A program made the translations under genes and the position numbers. From Burkholderia sp. L27(2015) (GTDB lineage: Bacteria; Pseudomonadota; Gammaproteobacteria; Burkholderiales; Burkholderiaceae), in the NCBI RefSeq assembly GCF_009765705.1, contig NZ_LMUX01000021.1, positions 820,312-884,311 on the forward strand: a DNA stretch of 64,000 bases, given 5' to 3'. Numbering within the stretch: the first letter of the stretch is position 1; each line of letters begins with the position of its first letter. The notes under the pieces were generated by a model. The model made no database searches, was not told where the DNA came from, and saw only the letters and a program-made list of their open reading frames with translations. Positions 23,176 through 34,375 of the stretch are shown in pieces.

Positions 23176-24603
23176 ATGTCATTTAACGACCTTGGCCTTG
23201 CCGAACCCCTGTTGCGGGCGGTGGCCGATCTGGGCTATACCACGCCGACGCCTATCCAACGTCAAGCCATTCCCGCCGTATTGGCCGGTGGCGATTTGCT
23301 CGCCGGCGCACAAACCGGCACCGGCAAGACAGCCGGTTTCACCTTACCCATCCTGCATCGCCTGTCGAGCGGCCCTCAAGTACGCAACGCCAAAGGTGCG
23401 ATCGCGATTCGCGCGCTGATTCTCACGCCCACTCGCGAACTCGCCGCGCAGGTTGAAGAAAGTGTGCGCCAGTACGGCCAGCACTTGCCGCTCAAATCGA
23501 TGGTGATGTTCGGCGGTGTCGGCATCAACCCGCAAATCAGTCAATTACGGCACGGCGTGGACCTGGTAGTGGCTACGCCAGGGCGCCTGCTCGATCACAT
23601 GCAGCAAGGCACCATCGACCTGTCGCAGGTCAGCATTTTGGTGTTGGACGAAGCGGACCGCATGCTCGACATGGGCTTTATCCGCGACATCAAGAAAATT
23701 CTGGCCAAGCTGCCGGCCAAGCGTCAGAACCTGCTGTTCTCGGCTACGTTCTCGCAGGAAATCAAGGATCTCGCCGATGGCCTGCTCAATGCGCCGGCCA
23801 TGATCGAAGTGGCGCGCCGCAACACTACGGCCGAAACCGTATCGCAGAAAGTGCATCCGGTCGACCGCGACAAGAAGCGCGAGTTGTTGACGCACTTGAT
23901 CAAGGAATTCAACTGGTTCCAGGTGCTGGTCTTCACACGTACCAAGCACGGCGCGAACCGGCTAGCCGAGCAATTGAGCAAGGACGGCATTCCCTCGCTG
24001 GCGATCCACGGCAACAAGAGCCAGGCTGCCCGCACGCGCGCGCTTGCGGAATTCAAGGACGCGACGCTGCAGGTGCTGGTTGCCACCGATATTGCCGCGC
24101 GTGGCATCGATATCGACCAACTGCCGCACGTGGTCAACTACGATCTGCCCAATGTGGCCGAAGATTATGTCCACCGGATCGGCCGCACCGGTCGCGCCGG
24201 TTCGACAGGCGATGCGGTATCGCTGGTGTGCGTGGACGAGCATGAGTTGCTGCGCGACATCGAAAAGCTGATCAAGCGAGCGCTGCCTAAAGAGATCGTG
24301 GTCGGTTTCGAACCGGATCCGCATGCAAGGGCGCAACCGATACAGCTGCGCTCGCCGGGTCACACCGGTGGTGGCGGTGGACGAGGCCAACAATCGCGCG
24401 ACGGCAATCGTTCCGGCGGCGGCGCCAGCCGTTCCGCTGGCGGCGGCCAAGGCAGTGGCGGGGGCCGACGTGCACCGGCCCCCGCAGGTGCAGCGGCCCA
24501 ACCCGGCCGCGAACCCAACCGCGGACCGCGGCCAAGCTCAGGCGGCCCGGCCGGCGTCGGCGCCAACGGTGCGGCACGCCGCTCTGGCGGCCGCGGCCGC
24601 TGA
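23176..24603 (+). CDS. rhlE: DEAD-box ATP-dependent RNA helicase RhlE
   Basis: 475 residues. Helicase motifs are complete: Q-motif near [10 protein letters not shown], Walker [19 protein letters not shown] ([13 protein letters not shown]), SAT, and the second RecA domain with [11 protein letters not shown] and [10 protein letters not shown]. The C-terminal ~95 residues are a glycine-, arginine- and serine-rich disordered tail that helps RNA binding in RhlE proteins. ATG 23176 begins MSFNDLGL, the usual RhlE N-terminus; the frame is open further upstream but not conserved. It acts in ribosome assembly and RNA turnover, often induced by cold. Confidence 0.94.
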   Translation: MSFNDLGLAEPLLRAVADLGYTTPTPIQRQAIPAVLAGGDLLAGAQTGTGKTAGFTLPILHRLSSGPQVRNAKGAIAIRALILTPTRELAAQVEESVRQYGQHLPLKSMVMFGGVGINPQISQLRHGVDLVVATPGRLLDHMQQGTIDLSQVSILVLDEADRMLDMGFIRDIKKILAKLPAKRQNLLFSATFSQEIKDLADGLLNAPAMIEVARRNTTAETVSQKVHPVDRDKKRELLTHLIKEFNWFQVLVFTRTKHGANRLAEQLSKDGIPSLAIHGNKSQAARTRALAEFKDATLQVLVATDIAARGIDIDQLPHVVNYDLPNVAEDYVHRIGRTGRAGSTGDAVSLVCVDEHELLRDIEKLIKRALPKEIVVGFEPDPHARAQPIQLRSPGHTGGGGGRGQQSRDGNRSGGGASRSAGGGQGSGGGRRAPAPAGAAAQPGREPNRGPRPSSGGPAGVGANGAARRSGGRGR

Positions 24604-24627
24604 GGCTGCGGACTATCGCGGGCGCTA

Positions 24628-24677
24628 ATGTTGTGGCCGGTCGCAGCCGGTAATGTTGTAGCCGGTCGCAGTCGTTA
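24628..24677. repeat. 25-bp tandem duplication downstream of rhlE
   Basis: Two copies at 24628-24652 and 24653-24677, each beginning ATGTTGTRGCCGGTCGCAG, differing at a few positions. It starts 24 bp after the rhlE stop codon. No hairpin with a T-run follows. Confidence 0.8.
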
Positions 24678-24746
24678 AGGCTGCGATCCTCATCTGCCTC
24701 GTAACCCACCCTGGCGCTCAAGTCTGCAACTGCGTCGGCGCTATCG

Positions 24747-25232
24747 CTAAAGCGATTTAAGTGCCGCTAGTTGTGCACGCCAACGTACCAGCACGGCATC
24801 GCCTTCAAGCACGAAGACGATGCCGTTTTGCAATCTAGCGTACGCCACCCGTTGCGTTTCAACATATTCCACTTTCGCAGTAAAACACTGCAGCCCTTGC
24901 GCCGTTCCCAGCACGTCGACGTGGTCCAGTTGTATCTGGAAGAAGGTGTCTGCACAGACACCGCTCAACGCCGCACGATGCGAACGAGCGAGATGCGCCA
25001 CAGCTCGCGCAGATGGCCACAATGCAATGCGCATGCTGCTTGCGTCGGGCGCCCATAATTCACCAGCGCTCAACAAGGACGTATGGGGCCGACCTTCCTC
25101 GTCGACGGTCACTAGCGAAAAGGCATTTCCGTCAGGCGTCTCAAGGCAAGCCGCATTGAACAGCGCGTAAATCGCGTCGGGAAGCAACGGCGAGCGGTCT
25201 TTAAACAGCGTGGAATTGTGCGTGTCGGTCAT
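24747..25232 (-). CDS. Pyridoxamine 5'-phosphate oxidase-like flavin-binding protein
   Basis: 161 residues resembling the split-barrel PNPOx-like family: FSLVTVDEEGRPHTSLLSAGELWAPD gives the first strands, RIALWPSARAVAHLARSHRAAL the middle, and the C-terminal strands end near LEGDAVLVRW. Such proteins bind FMN, F420 or haem and include many oxidoreductases of unknown substrate. No PdxH-specific substrate residues can be claimed. It lies downstream of a ferritin-like gene on the same strand with a 110-bp gap that contains a 14-bp repeat. Confidence 0.65.
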   Translation of the reverse strand: MTDTHNSTLFKDRSPLLPDAIYALFNAACLETPDGNAFSLVTVDEEGRPHTSLLSAGELWAPDASSMRIALWPSARAVAHLARSHRAALSGVCADTFFQIQLDHVDVLGTAQGLQCFTAKVEYVETQRVAYARLQNGIVFVLEGDAVLVRWRAQLAALKSL

Positions 25233-25250
25233 CGAATGTCATTCTGCGGG

Positions 25251-25280
25251 TGTAATGCAGTGGATGTAATGCAGATGTAA
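25251..25280. repeat. 14-bp direct repeat between two minus-strand genes
   Basis: TGTAATGCAG occurs at 25251 and 25265, followed by a truncated ATGTAA. The unit is TGTAATGCAGTGGA. Confidence 0.6.
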
Positions 25281-25342
25281 AGGAAAGCAGCGCCCGACGG
25301 CTGGTTGACCGAGGGACGCGACCAGCAGTATGCCTGAGCTGA

Positions 25343-26200
25343 CTAACGAAACAGCACGTGTTGCGTCAGCTTGGTGAGCGGGTACTGAAACCCGGGCTGG
25401 ATCCGCGGCGGCAGCTCGAGCGGTTTGAGCAGCATCTTGATGCACATGTCGGCCGACAGATTACGTCGCACCATACGCTGGACCCGCGCGCTAATATCAC
25501 GCAGCCGCGCCTTATCCTCAAGCGCGTCGGGGTAAATCTCGCGATAGACGTGACGCAAGGCAATCTCGGCGTCGTCGTTCTTGATTTCGATCAGACGCCT
25601 CACCAGCGCGCCGAGCACCGCCAACCGCCCGTTACCCTCGACGTCGTTATAGAGCTTGAAGAATTTGAAAAAATGCTTGTAGTGCCGCACTTCATCGGTA
25701 CGGATATGCTCTGTGAGTGCCTTTAACACCGGCTCATCGGTACAGTCGTGAATGGCCCGATATAGCGTTGCAGTACCCGTCTCCACGACGCAGCGGGCAG
25801 CCATTTCGAGTGCGCGCGTCTTTTCGAATTCGTCGACTGTACAGCTTTGCGAATATTCCGCGAAGAAGTGGCCAAACGCCCGGTCCCAGTCGAATTGCGG
25901 CCATACGGCATGGATGTACGCCCGCAGCGCCCGGCCATGCTGCATTTCTTCGACTTCCCAGTGAGTATTGAGCCAGTGCGTGACTTCCTCGTTTTCGGCG
26001 AAATACTCTGCAAGATTACGCGTGTAAAGATCGGAGCCGCTTTCGATAAACGACGACGCGCATAACAAAAAATAGAGATCTTCGCGATCGGCAATCTGAG
26101 CCCGGTCAATCAGATTGAAATCGATATCCTCGAATCGCCAGGGCAATTGGTTCGTGTCGTTGCTAGCCATGTGGTTCGCCATCCATTCATTCAAATCCAT
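25343..26200 (-). CDS. Ferritin-like (diiron) domain protein
   Basis: About 285 residues, mostly helical. Carboxylate/histidine motifs typical of ferritin-like diiron proteins are present: SSFIESGSDLYTR, WEVEEMQHGRAL and, later, RTDEVRHYKHFF, giving the E...EExxH...E...DExxH pattern. This suggests a diiron oxygenase or oxidase of unknown substrate. The start is uncertain: ATGs at 26200, 26182 and 26170 are close together and none has a strong ribosome-binding site. The homologous part begins near LPWRFEDIDF. A PNPOx-like flavoprotein follows on the same strand. Confidence 0.78.
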   Translation of the reverse strand: MDLNEWMANHMASNDTNQLPWRFEDIDFNLIDRAQIADREDLYFLLCASSFIESGSDLYTRNLAEYFAENEEVTHWLNTHWEVEEMQHGRALRAYIHAVWPQFDWDRAFGHFFAEYSQSCTVDEFEKTRALEMAARCVVETGTATLYRAIHDCTDEPVLKALTEHIRTDEVRHYKHFFKFFKLYNDVEGNGRLAVLGALVRRLIEIKNDDAEIALRHVYREIYPDALEDKARLRDISARVQRMVRRNLSADMCIKMLLKPLELPPRIQPGFQYPLTKLTQHVLFR

Positions 26201-26633
26201 TTCGCCAGATGCAGCAGCGGGAAAACCGAGCGACCCTCCCTGCTGCCTTGGCAGTTTTAATAAGACGGCGGAGCTGGACGACCGCGCCGCTATCTTAAAA
26301 TGAGACCCATTACTATCGGGCATTGCCCGAACCTCGCTACAACATGATAGACCGGGCTGCGATTGTTCGGTTCCTTCTGGCCCGCAAACAAGCCGTTTGC
26401 CAGAGGCTGGCACCGCACACCTCGCCGCAGAACACCGGCGACGGCGCGCGGCAACAAAAAAGCCCATTCACGAATGAACGTGAATGGGCTTTGTGCCTCG
26501 AGTCCCGCGGTCAACGCGCCGAGGAGGAGCGCGCCAGCGTGGCCATCAATGAAACCCGGCAATCAAACCGGGCAATGGGGTCGAGCCGTTGAATTCTGAA
26601 ATGGAATTCAGAAATCTAGTTTAGAAACCGAGT
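26201..26633. other. 433-bp gap between the ferritin-like gene and ggt
   Basis: No family-level protein was recognised. The ferritin-like frame stays open upstream to 26467 but codes for a cysteine/arginine-rich, non-conserved stretch. The region includes the ggt terminator hairpin (26456-26492), near-duplicates such as AAACCCGGCAATC/AAACCGGGCAATG (26551-26576), and the promoter of the ferritin-like gene. Confidence 0.6.
26456..26492 (-). terminator. Intrinsic terminator of ggt
   Basis: A 13-bp perfect stem, AAAGCCCATTCAC and GTGAATGGGCTTT, closes on the 8-nt loop GAATGAAC. On the minus strand it is followed by a run of Us, the classical form, about 140 bp after the ggt stop codon. Confidence 0.88.
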
Positions 26634-26642
26634 TTAGAAGCC
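26617..26642. repeat. 13-bp tandem duplication containing the ggt stop codon
   Basis: TAGTTTAGAAACC (26617-26629) and GAGTTTAGAAGCC (26630-26642). The minus-strand stop TAA of ggt is in the second copy (26634-26636). Confidence 0.75.
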
Positions 26643-28271
26643 GGCTGCCAAGCCGTCGCGACGGCTATCGCTGGCGGCCACATAACCACGGTCCGGATCG
26701 CTTTCGTCGAGCTTCCAGATGAACTGGCCCGAACCGAAATCCATATACGAATCCTTGATCGTTTCGAGCACATGGCCACGCGCCTGCAGTGCCTGCGTCA
26801 CGCCCGGATCGAGCGTCGGTTCGACTGCCACGGAAAAGTCGACGTTGACCTTCCAACGCGGCGCATCGCACGCGGCTTGCGGTTGCTGGCCGTAATCGAG
26901 CATGCGCACGATGGTCTGCAAATGGCCTTGCGGCTGCATGTCGCCGCCCATCACGCCGAAGCTCATCACGGCTTGCTGCACGCCATCGACCTCCTTGGTC
27001 AGGAAGGCCGGGATAATCGTGTGGAACGGCCGCTTGCCGCCCGCGACCACATTGGGCGATTTCGGATCCATCGAAAAACCGAAACCACGGTTCTGCATTG
27101 AGACGCCTGTGTCCGGCACCACAATGCCGGAGCCGAAGCCCATATAGTTCGACTGGATAAAGCTGACCATCATGCCGCTGTCGTCGCTCGCGGACAGGTA
27201 AATCGTACCGCCCGCTTGCGGCATACCGAAATCGAATTGTGTCGCGCGCGTGCGGTCGATCAACTTGGCGCGCGAGCTCAAATAGGCATCGTCCAACATC
27301 TGCTCAGGGGTGACTTCCATCGAACGCGGATCGGCCACGTAACGGTAGACGTCGGCAAACGCCAACTTCATCGCTTCGATTTGCAGATGCTGCGACTCGA
27401 TGCCGTCGACCGGCAGCGACGCCACGTCGAATTTCTCCAGGATACCGAGCGCGATCAAAGCCGCGATGCCCTGGCCATTCGGCGGAATTTCGTGGACCGT
27501 GTGGCCGCGATATGATTTGCCGATCGGCTCGACCCAGTCGGCCTTGTAGTTACGCAGATCGGACGTGGTCATCGAGCCGCCGCATTCGCGGCTGAACGCG
27601 GCAATACGCTCGGCGGTTTCGCCCTCGTAAAAATCGCGCGCGCCTTTTTCAGCCAGTCTGCGCAACGTTTTCGCGTGGCCCGGGTAGACGATTTTTTCGC
27701 CGGTTTCAGGCGCGCGTCCGCGCGGCATGAAGGTCTGGGCGTAGCCGGGCATGGCGTGCAATTCGGGGATCGCGGCAGCCCACTTGCGCGCGACGATATT
27801 CGCCACCACGTGGCCGCGTTCGGCAATTTCGATGGCCGGTGCCAGCAGATCGGCAAACGGCAGCTTGCCGAATTTGCCGTGCAGCGCTTCCCAGCCGGCG
27901 ACCACGCCCGGCACGGTCGCCGCATCCCACCCCCGCACCGGGTGGTTTGCGATGCCTTTCGTTTCGCCGTATTTTTGTTTGAAGTAGTCGACGTTCCACG
28001 CTTGTGGCGCCACGCCGGATGAATTCAGACCATGCAACTTGCCGCCGGCCCACACCAGCGCGAACGCGTCACCGCCGAGTCCGCACGACACCGGCTCGAC
28101 CAGCGTGAGCACCGCCGCCGCAGCGATCGCGGCGTCGACCGCATTGCCGCCCTGCCACATCATCCGCAAGCCGGCCTGTGCCGCCAATGGGTGGGAAGTC
28201 GAGACGATGTTGCGCGCAAATACCGGCGTGCGCATGGTCGGATAGGGGTTTTGCCAATCGAATCGTGTCAT
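26634..28271 (-). CDS. ggt: Gamma-glutamyltransferase family protein
   Basis: A 545-residue N-terminal-nucleophile hydrolase. The autoprocessing and catalytic threonine lies in QAGGTIYLS (T356), and the conserved downstream QSNYMGFGSGIVVPDTG, PNVVAGGKRPFHTIIP and GGDMQPQGHLQ motifs are present. It should mature into a large (1-355) and a small subunit and hydrolyse or transfer the gamma-glutamyl group of glutathione or similar compounds. There is no signal peptide, unlike classical periplasmic GGT, so it may be cytoplasmic and belong to the acylase-like branch with another gamma-glutamyl substrate. A good intrinsic terminator follows. Confidence 0.9.
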   Translation of the reverse strand: MTRFDWQNPYPTMRTPVFARNIVSTSHPLAAQAGLRMMWQGGNAVDAAIAAAAVLTLVEPVSCGLGGDAFALVWAGGKLHGLNSSGVAPQAWNVDYFKQKYGETKGIANHPVRGWDAATVPGVVAGWEALHGKFGKLPFADLLAPAIEIAERGHVVANIVARKWAAAIPELHAMPGYAQTFMPRGRAPETGEKIVYPGHAKTLRRLAEKGARDFYEGETAERIAAFSRECGGSMTTSDLRNYKADWVEPIGKSYRGHTVHEIPPNGQGIAALIALGILEKFDVASLPVDGIESQHLQIEAMKLAFADVYRYVADPRSMEVTPEQMLDDAYLSSRAKLIDRTRATQFDFGMPQAGGTIYLSASDDSGMMVSFIQSNYMGFGSGIVVPDTGVSMQNRGFGFSMDPKSPNVVAGGKRPFHTIIPAFLTKEVDGVQQAVMSFGVMGGDMQPQGHLQTIVRMLDYGQQPQAACDAPRWKVNVDFSVAVEPTLDPGVTQALQARGHVLETIKDSYMDFGSGQFIWKLDESDPDRGYVAASDSRRDGLAAGF

Positions 28272-28453
28272 CGCTATGCTCTTGGAGAGGGTCGTATGGA
28301 ACTGCTAACCCTCTATTCCAACGCGATTTTCCGGCAAACACAAATTTATTTAATTAATCAATCGAGGATTTCCTCTAGTCGTCGCGCGCGTGAACCAATC
28401 TCGCGTACATTGACGCTCGCGCCATAATCAATCCAACCCCAGGAGTCAGTCAG

Positions 28454-30007
28454 GTGGTCCAACAGCACGATTACGACGTATTGGTGGTAGGCGGCGGCGT
28501 CAACGGCGCCGGTATTGCGCGCGACGCCGCAGGGCGCGGCCTGCGGGTACTGCTGTGCGAACAGGACGATCTCGCCTCGCATACGTCGTCGCGCAGTACC
28601 AAGCTGATTCATGGCGGCCTGCGCTACCTCGAACACCGCGAGTTCGGGCTGGTGCGCAAAGCGCTCAAGGAGCGCGAGGTTTTGCTAAAACTCGCACCGC
28701 ACATTATCTGGCCGCTGCGCTTCGTGATGCCCCACATGCCGAACCTGCGTCCGGCCTGGATGATACGGCTGGGCTTGTTCCTTTATGATCACCTGAGCCG
28801 CCGCGAAACGCTGCCCGGGTCGCGCAGCGTCAATCTACGTGCCCACGTGGCGGGCACCCCCTTGGTCGAATCGCTCAAGCGCGGTTTTATCTACTCGGAC
28901 GGCTGGGTCGACGATGCACGCCTGGTCGTGCTCAACGCGCTCGACGCGCAGTCGCGCGGCGCGACCATCCTGACCCGCACCCGCGTGAGCGGCGCGCAGC
29001 GCACCAGCGCGGGCTGGCAAGTCGAACTGACGCCGCGCGATGCGCGCACGCCACCTCGCACCGTCACAGCGCGCGCACTCGTCAATGCCGCGGGCCCCTG
29101 GACCGGCACTCTGCTGCAGGGCGCGCTGGGCCAACCGGCGCGTCATCAAGTACGGCTAGTCAAAGGCAGTCACATCGTGACGCGCCGTCTGTTCGATCAC
29201 GACTACGCCTATATTTTTCAGAACCCGGATCAGCGCATCGTATTCGCCATTCCCTACGAAAAGGAATTCACGCTGATCGGCACGACCGATGTCGAATTTA
29301 CCGACGATCCCGCGCAGGTCGACATTTCCGCCGCGGAGATCGAGTATCTATGCGGTGCGGTCAATCACTATTTTGTCCGGCAAATCGCGCCGAGCGACGT
29401 AGTCTGGCATTTTGCCGGCGTGCGCCCGCTGCTCGAAGACGAGCACGCGAATGACCCCTCGGCGGTCACGCGCGACTATCGCCTCGACCTCGATCTGACC
29501 GAGCCGGGGGCGCCACTGCTGTCGGTGTTCGGCGGCAAAATAACCACCTTCCGCGTGCTGGCCGAGGAAGCGCTCGACAAGCTGGCGCCGCCGCTGGGCA
29601 TCTCTGCGCCCGATTGGACCGCCGGCGCACCGCTGCCCGGCGGCGATCTACCCGCAGGCAATTTCGCTGCGTTCGAGGTCGCGTTGCGAGGCCGCTACCC
29701 TTGGCTACCGGCGCCGCTGGCGCAGCGCTACGCACGCGTGTATGGCAGCCGCGCCCTGCTCATGCTGGGACAACTCGACAGTGTCGCGGCGCTGGGCGAC
29801 GAGCTGACCCCTGGGCTTCATGAAGTCGAGGCGCGCATGCTGATCGCCGAGGAATGGGCCCGCACGGCCGACGATATCCTGTGGCGACGCACCAAACTCG
29901 GCCTGCATGCCGATGCCGAGGCTGTCAGCCGCCTAACGCAATGGCTGCAGCGCAATTCCCCAATTACGACGGCAACGGCGGCATACTTGGAAACGACCGC
30001 GCCCTGA
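28454..30007 (+). CDS. glpD: Aerobic glycerol-3-phosphate dehydrogenase
   Basis: A 517-residue FAD-dependent dehydrogenase of the inner membrane that oxidises sn-glycerol 3-phosphate to dihydroxyacetone phosphate and reduces ubiquinone. The N-terminal FAD motif is [13 protein letters not shown]; further family blocks are [32 protein letters not shown] and [19 protein letters not shown] 28454 is used as start, with AGGAG 8 bp upstream. It is followed 76 bp later by glpK in the same direction, together forming a glycerol-use operon; no glpF or glpR lies in the window. Confidence 0.95.
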   Translation: MVQQHDYDVLVVGGGVNGAGIARDAAGRGLRVLLCEQDDLASHTSSRSTKLIHGGLRYLEHREFGLVRKALKEREVLLKLAPHIIWPLRFVMPHMPNLRPAWMIRLGLFLYDHLSRRETLPGSRSVNLRAHVAGTPLVESLKRGFIYSDGWVDDARLVVLNALDAQSRGATILTRTRVSGAQRTSAGWQVELTPRDARTPPRTVTARALVNAAGPWTGTLLQGALGQPARHQVRLVKGSHIVTRRLFDHDYAYIFQNPDQRIVFAIPYEKEFTLIGTTDVEFTDDPAQVDISAAEIEYLCGAVNHYFVRQIAPSDVVWHFAGVRPLLEDEHANDPSAVTRDYRLDLDLTEPGAPLLSVFGGKITTFRVLAEEALDKLAPPLGISAPDWTAGAPLPGGDLPAGNFAAFEVALRGRYPWLPAPLAQRYARVYGSRALLMLGQLDSVAALGDELTPGLHEVEARMLIAEEWARTADDILWRRTKLGLHADAEAVSRLTQWLQRNSPITTATAAYLETTAP

Positions 30008-30083
30008 TTTACCGTTGCAGCAGGCACCGCAAAGCACGCCACGGCGGCGGTACATAAAAGTTCGCTTAGAACGGAGACGCCGC

Positions 30084-31589
30084 ATGCCGCAAACCTACAT
30101 CCTGGCGCTGGACCAAGGCACCACCAGTTCGCGCGCGTTGTTGTTCGATTCAGCAGGTGCGATCGTCTCGACCGCGCAAAAGGAATTCCATCAGATTTAC
30201 CCGCAGCCGGGCTGGGTCGAACACGATCCCAATGAAATCTGGTCGACACAAGCAGGGGTCGCCACCGAAGCCCTCACGCGCGCGGGCGTGCGCAGCGATG
30301 CGCTCGCGGCAATCGGCATCACCAATCAACGCGAAACCACCGTCGTATGGGACCGCGCCACCGGCAAACCGGTCTACAACGCAATCGTCTGGCAAGACCG
30401 CCGCACCCACGATTATTGCGACGCCTTGCGCGAACGCGGTTGCGCCGAGATGGTGCGCGCCAAGACCGGGCTGCCGATCGACTCGTACTTCTCCGCCACC
30501 AAAATCCGTTGGATTCTTGACCATGTGCCGGGCGCACGCGAACGCGCCCGACAGGGCCAACTCGCGTTCGGTACCGTAGACAGCTGGCTCGTATGGAACT
30601 TCACACGTGGCGCGCTCCATGTGACCGATGTGACCAACGCGGCACGCACGATGCTCTTCAACATCCATACGCTGCAATGGGATGAAGAACTGCTCGAACT
30701 CTTCGAAATCGAGCCCAGCATGCTGCCGCAAGTGCGCAGTTCTTCGGAGCTTTATGGCCACACCGACACCTCGGTTTTCCCAACGCCCGTGCCGCTCGCG
30801 GGCATTGCCGGCGACCAGCATGCGGCGCTCTTCGGGCAAATGTGCACGCAGCCCGGCATGGTCAAGAACACGTACGGCACCGGCTGCTTCCTCGTCATGA
30901 ACACGGGGACCAAACCGATCGAATCGAGCCAGAATTTGATCACCACGATCGCCTGGCAGATCGGCGGGGAAGTGAATTACGCGCTAGAAGGCAGTATTTT
31001 CATCGCGGGCGCGGTGGTCCAATGGCTACGCGATGGGCTGGGCATCATCAAGCACGCGGGCGAAGTCGAAGCGCTGGCGCGCAGTGTGCCCGATAGCGAC
31101 GGCGTTTTCCTGGTGCCGGCCTTTGCCGGACTCGGCGCGCCGCATTGGAACGCGCGCGCCCGCGGCACCTTGTTCGGTGTGACCCGTGGCACCAGCGCCG
31201 CGCACCTCGCACGCGCCGCGCTCGATAGCATCGCGTATCAGTCGATCGACGTGCTGCAGGCGATGCAGACCGATGCGAGCCTGCATATCGGGGAATTGCG
31301 GGTCGATGGCGGCGCCACCGCCAACGCCCTGTTGATGCAAGCCCAGGCCGATTTGCTGGGCTTAAGCGTGATTCGACCGCGCGTGACCGAAACGACCGCA
31401 CTCGGAGCCGCCTACCTGGCTGGGCTGGCGGTCGGCTATTGGTCCGGCATCCCGCAAATCCAGCAACAGTGGCGAATCGAACATCGCTTCGAGCCCAGTC
31501 TCGATGCCGGCACGGTCGAGCGGCAATTGCGCGGCTGGCGGCGTGCAGTAAAAGCGGCCAAAGCCTGGGCCGACGACCCGCTCGGCTAA
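30084..31589 (+). CDS. glpK: Glycerol kinase
   Basis: 501 residues of the FGGY kinase family; phosphorylates glycerol with ATP. The N-terminal phosphate-binding loop [12 protein letters not shown], the substrate region [16 protein letters not shown] (TNQRETTV), [11 protein letters not shown], the [13 protein letters not shown] segment and the C-terminal [15 protein letters not shown] motif are intact. ATG 30084 is preceded by CGGAG. Length is the usual ~500 residues. It works with the upstream glpD. The 3' gap of about 230 bp before miaB includes a TATAAT hexamer near 31616. Confidence 0.96.
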   Translation: MPQTYILALDQGTTSSRALLFDSAGAIVSTAQKEFHQIYPQPGWVEHDPNEIWSTQAGVATEALTRAGVRSDALAAIGITNQRETTVVWDRATGKPVYNAIVWQDRRTHDYCDALRERGCAEMVRAKTGLPIDSYFSATKIRWILDHVPGARERARQGQLAFGTVDSWLVWNFTRGALHVTDVTNAARTMLFNIHTLQWDEELLELFEIEPSMLPQVRSSSELYGHTDTSVFPTPVPLAGIAGDQHAALFGQMCTQPGMVKNTYGTGCFLVMNTGTKPIESSQNLITTIAWQIGGEVNYALEGSIFIAGAVVQWLRDGLGIIKHAGEVEALARSVPDSDGVFLVPAFAGLGAPHWNARARGTLFGVTRGTSAAHLARAALDSIAYQSIDVLQAMQTDASLHIGELRVDGGATANALLMQAQADLLGLSVIRPRVTETTALGAAYLAGLAVGYWSGIPQIQQQWRIEHRFEPSLDAGTVERQLRGWRRAVKAAKAWADDPLG

Positions 31590-31822
31590 CTGCCGCAGCT
31601 CGCGCCACATGCCGGTATAATTATGGATTCCCCCGGAGGATTATCCCGACGGGTTACCGTGCCGGATTGCTGCGAATTTTATGCGAATCTGCCGCGAATT
31701 TTCTATGTAAGCATTCGCAGATGAGCCTACGCAGCATCCGCAGCACGGTAAGAATGCACTGAAGCAGCGCCGCCCGGCGCCGTTTCACCGCCCCCAGGTC
31801 AACCACTGTGAACGGCGAACCC

Positions 31823-33277
31823 ATGGTCAAGAAAGTCTACGTCAAAACGTTTGGCTGCCAGATGAACGAGTACGATTCCGACAAAATGGTCGACGTGCTT
31901 GGCGCAGCAGAAGGTCTCATCAAAACCGACACGCCCGAAGATGCGGACGTGATTCTGTTCAATACCTGTTCGGTACGCGAAAAAGCCCAAGAGAAAGTGT
32001 TCTCCGATCTGGGCCGCGTGAAGGCGCTAAAAGAGGCCAACCCGAACCTGATCATCGGCGTGGGCGGTTGCGTGGCCAGCCAGGAAGGCGCCGCCATCGT
32101 TGCGCGTGCGCCGTATGTCGACCTGGTATTCGGCCCGCAAACGCTCCATCGCTTGCCCGCGATGATGGATGCACGCCGCGCAAGCGGTGTTTCGCAGGTC
32201 GACATCTCGTTTCCGGAAATCGAGAAATTCGATCATCTTCCGCCGGCCAAAGTCGACGGCCCCAGCGCGTTCGTGTCCATCATGGAAGGCTGCAGCAAGT
32301 ACTGCAGCTATTGCGTGGTGCCCTACACACGCGGCGACGAGGTTTCGCGCCCGCTCGACGATGTGCTGACCGAAGTTGCCGGCCTGGCCGACCAAGGCGT
32401 GCGTGAAGTGACGCTGCTGGGCCAGAACGTGAACGCCTACCGCGGTCTCGTGGCCGATAGCGCCGAGCCGGCCGATTTCGCGACGCTGATCGAGTATGTC
32501 GCGGAGATCCCCGGCATCGAACGGATCCGCTATACCACCTCGCATCCGAAAGAATTCACCCAGCGCCTGATCGACGCCTACGCGCGCATCCCCAAGCTGG
32601 TCAGCCATTTGCACCTGCCGGTGCAACACGGCTCGGATCGCGTCCTGATGGCGATGAAACGCGGTTACTCGATCCTCGAGTACAAATCGATCGTGCGGCG
32701 CCTGCGTGCGATTCGCCCCGATCTGTCGCTGTCGACCGATTTTATCGTCGGCTTCCCGGGCGAAACGGAAGACGATTTTGCCAAGCTGATGGCGCTCGTC
32801 GAAGAGATGAGCTACGACGCGAGCTTCTCGTTCATCTACAGTCCGCGTCCCGGCACGCCGGCCGCCAACCTGCCCGATGAAACGCCGCGCGAGGTCAAAC
32901 TGGCGCGCTTGCAATTGCTGCAATCGACCATCGACGCGAATGCCCAGCGTATCAGCGTTGCAATGATAGGCAGCGTCCAGCGCGTGCTGGTGGAAGGCCC
33001 TTCGCGTAAAGACCCGTCCGAGCTGTGTGGGCGTACCGATAACAATCGCGTCGTCAATTTCGCCGCGCCCCTGCGTGCGCATGCACGGCTTACCGGCCAG
33101 ATGATCGACGTGCGGGTGAACCATGCCTATCCGCATTCGCTGCGTGGCGAGTTGGTGATGGCCGAATCCGAGTTGGCGGTGCTGTCGACTATGCCGATAT
33201 CGGGCATAGCGGGCACTTCAGCGTCAAACCCGTCGCCGTTGCAGCAGATCCCGCCCCGGCAAGCCCACCCCCTTTAA
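31823..33277 (+). CDS. miaB: tRNA-2-methylthio-N6-dimethylallyladenosine synthase
   Basis: 484 residues; a radical-SAM methylthiotransferase that modifies A37 of tRNAs reading UNN codons. The N-terminal UPF0004 domain has cluster cysteines C12, C49 and C83; the radical-SAM motif is CSKYCSYC (C156, C160, C163); a C-terminal TRAM domain spans about 385-450. ATG 31823 was chosen ([11 protein letters not shown]); GTG 31808 is an alternative. The last ~35 residues, rich in serine, alanine and proline, extend beyond the normal TRAM end. It heads the miaB-phoH-ybeY block conserved in beta- and gamma-proteobacteria. Confidence 0.95.
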   Translation: MVKKVYVKTFGCQMNEYDSDKMVDVLGAAEGLIKTDTPEDADVILFNTCSVREKAQEKVFSDLGRVKALKEANPNLIIGVGGCVASQEGAAIVARAPYVDLVFGPQTLHRLPAMMDARRASGVSQVDISFPEIEKFDHLPPAKVDGPSAFVSIMEGCSKYCSYCVVPYTRGDEVSRPLDDVLTEVAGLADQGVREVTLLGQNVNAYRGLVADSAEPADFATLIEYVAEIPGIERIRYTTSHPKEFTQRLIDAYARIPKLVSHLHLPVQHGSDRVLMAMKRGYSILEYKSIVRRLRAIRPDLSLSTDFIVGFPGETEDDFAKLMALVEEMSYDASFSFIYSPRPGTPAANLPDETPREVKLARLQLLQSTIDANAQRISVAMIGSVQRVLVEGPSRKDPSELCGRTDNNRVVNFAAPLRAHARLTGQMIDVRVNHAYPHSLRGELVMAESELAVLSTMPISGIAGTSASNPSPLQQIPPRQAHPL

Positions 33278-33314
33278 TCCGATCCTCTACCCGCCGAGCC
33301 ACGGAACCCGCCCC

Positions 33315-34364
33315 TTGAAAAGTTCGCCCAAACTTGAATTCAACGCTGCCCAGCACGACAACGCCCGGCTTTCAAATCTGTGCGGGCCGCTCGACGAGAA
33401 TCTGCGGCAAATCGAACAAGCGCTCGACGTTACGCTGACACGGCGCAACTACAAGATCTTGGCGAAGGGCAAGGGTGCGGTGGTGGCCATCGCGGCGCTC
33501 GAGAAATTCTATAAACGGGCTCGCACGCCGCTGTCAGTCGACGATATCCAGCTCGGACTGGTCGAGGCGCGTCGCGCAAGCGGCGCCCACCTGTCGGTTG
33601 TAGCGGGCGAAGGGGTGACGCGCGTCGCTTTGCGCGACGACGACGAGTTAGGCTTTGGCAGTGCCGACCCCGATGAAGATGAAAACGCGCCCGAGCTCTA
33701 CACGCGCAAAAGCAATCTGCGCGGACGCACGCCGACCCAGCGCGAATACATCAAAGATATCCTGGCGCACGACATCACCTTCGGTATCGGGCCGGCCGGC
33801 ACCGGTAAAACCTACCTGGCCGTGGCCTGCGCCGTCGATGCGCTGGAGCGTGACCAGGTCAAACGCATCGTGCTGACCCGACCCGCGGTCGAAGCTGGCG
33901 AGCGGCTCGGTTTCCTGCCCGGCGATCTGGCGCAAAAGATCGATCCGTATCTGCGGCCGTTGTACGACGCGCTCTACGAGTTGCTCGGCTTCGACAAGAC
34001 GGTAAAGATGTTCGAGCGGCAAATGATCGAAGTGGCACCGCTCGCCTACATGCGTGGACGAACCTTGAATCATGCCTTCGTCATTCTGGACGAGGCACAA
34101 AACACTACGCCCGAACAAATGAAGATGTTCCTGACACGCATTGGCTTCGGCTCGAAAGCGGTGGTCACCGGCGACACGACCCAGGTCGATCTGCCGCGCG
34201 GCAACAAGAGCGGCTTGATCGACGCGCAAGAAGTCCTGGCCGACGTGCGCGGCATCGCGGTCACCCGCTTTAGCAGCGCGGACGTGGTACGTCATCCCTT
34301 GGTGGCACGTATCGTCGATGCCTACGATGCGCACAGTAGCCGGCGCGACCCCGGCAGCCGCTAA
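33315..34364 (+). CDS. phoH: PhoH family ATPase (PhoL/YbeZ)
   Basis: 349 residues. An N-terminal KH-like part (to about 110) is followed by an acidic linker ([10 protein letters not shown]) and a P-loop ATPase domain with Walker A GPAGTGKT (159-166) and Walker [10 protein letters not shown]. These proteins couple ATP use to RNA processing and functionally pair with YbeY, whose gene begins 11 bp later. The start is TTG 33315; no ATG lies near the conserved N-terminus. Confidence 0.93.
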   Translation: MKSSPKLEFNAAQHDNARLSNLCGPLDENLRQIEQALDVTLTRRNYKILAKGKGAVVAIAALEKFYKRARTPLSVDDIQLGLVEARRASGAHLSVVAGEGVTRVALRDDDELGFGSADPDEDENAPELYTRKSNLRGRTPTQREYIKDILAHDITFGIGPAGTGKTYLAVACAVDALERDQVKRIVLTRPAVEAGERLGFLPGDLAQKIDPYLRPLYDALYELLGFDKTVKMFERQMIEVAPLAYMRGRTLNHAFVILDEAQNTTPEQMKMFLTRIGFGSKAVVTGDTTQVDLPRGNKSGLIDAQEVLADVRGIAVTRFSSADVVRHPLVARIVDAYDAHSSRRDPGSR

Positions 34365-34375
34365 CAGACGCGACC

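Noticed and set aside
31616..31621. TATAAT hexamer upstream of miaB as a promoter
   Set aside because: No matching -35 hexamer at 16-18 bp was found, so it is not listed as a feature.
32027..33136. A 369-codon minus-strand frame opposite miaB
   Set aside because: It is a shadow of miaB, whose six iron-sulfur cysteines fix the coding strand.
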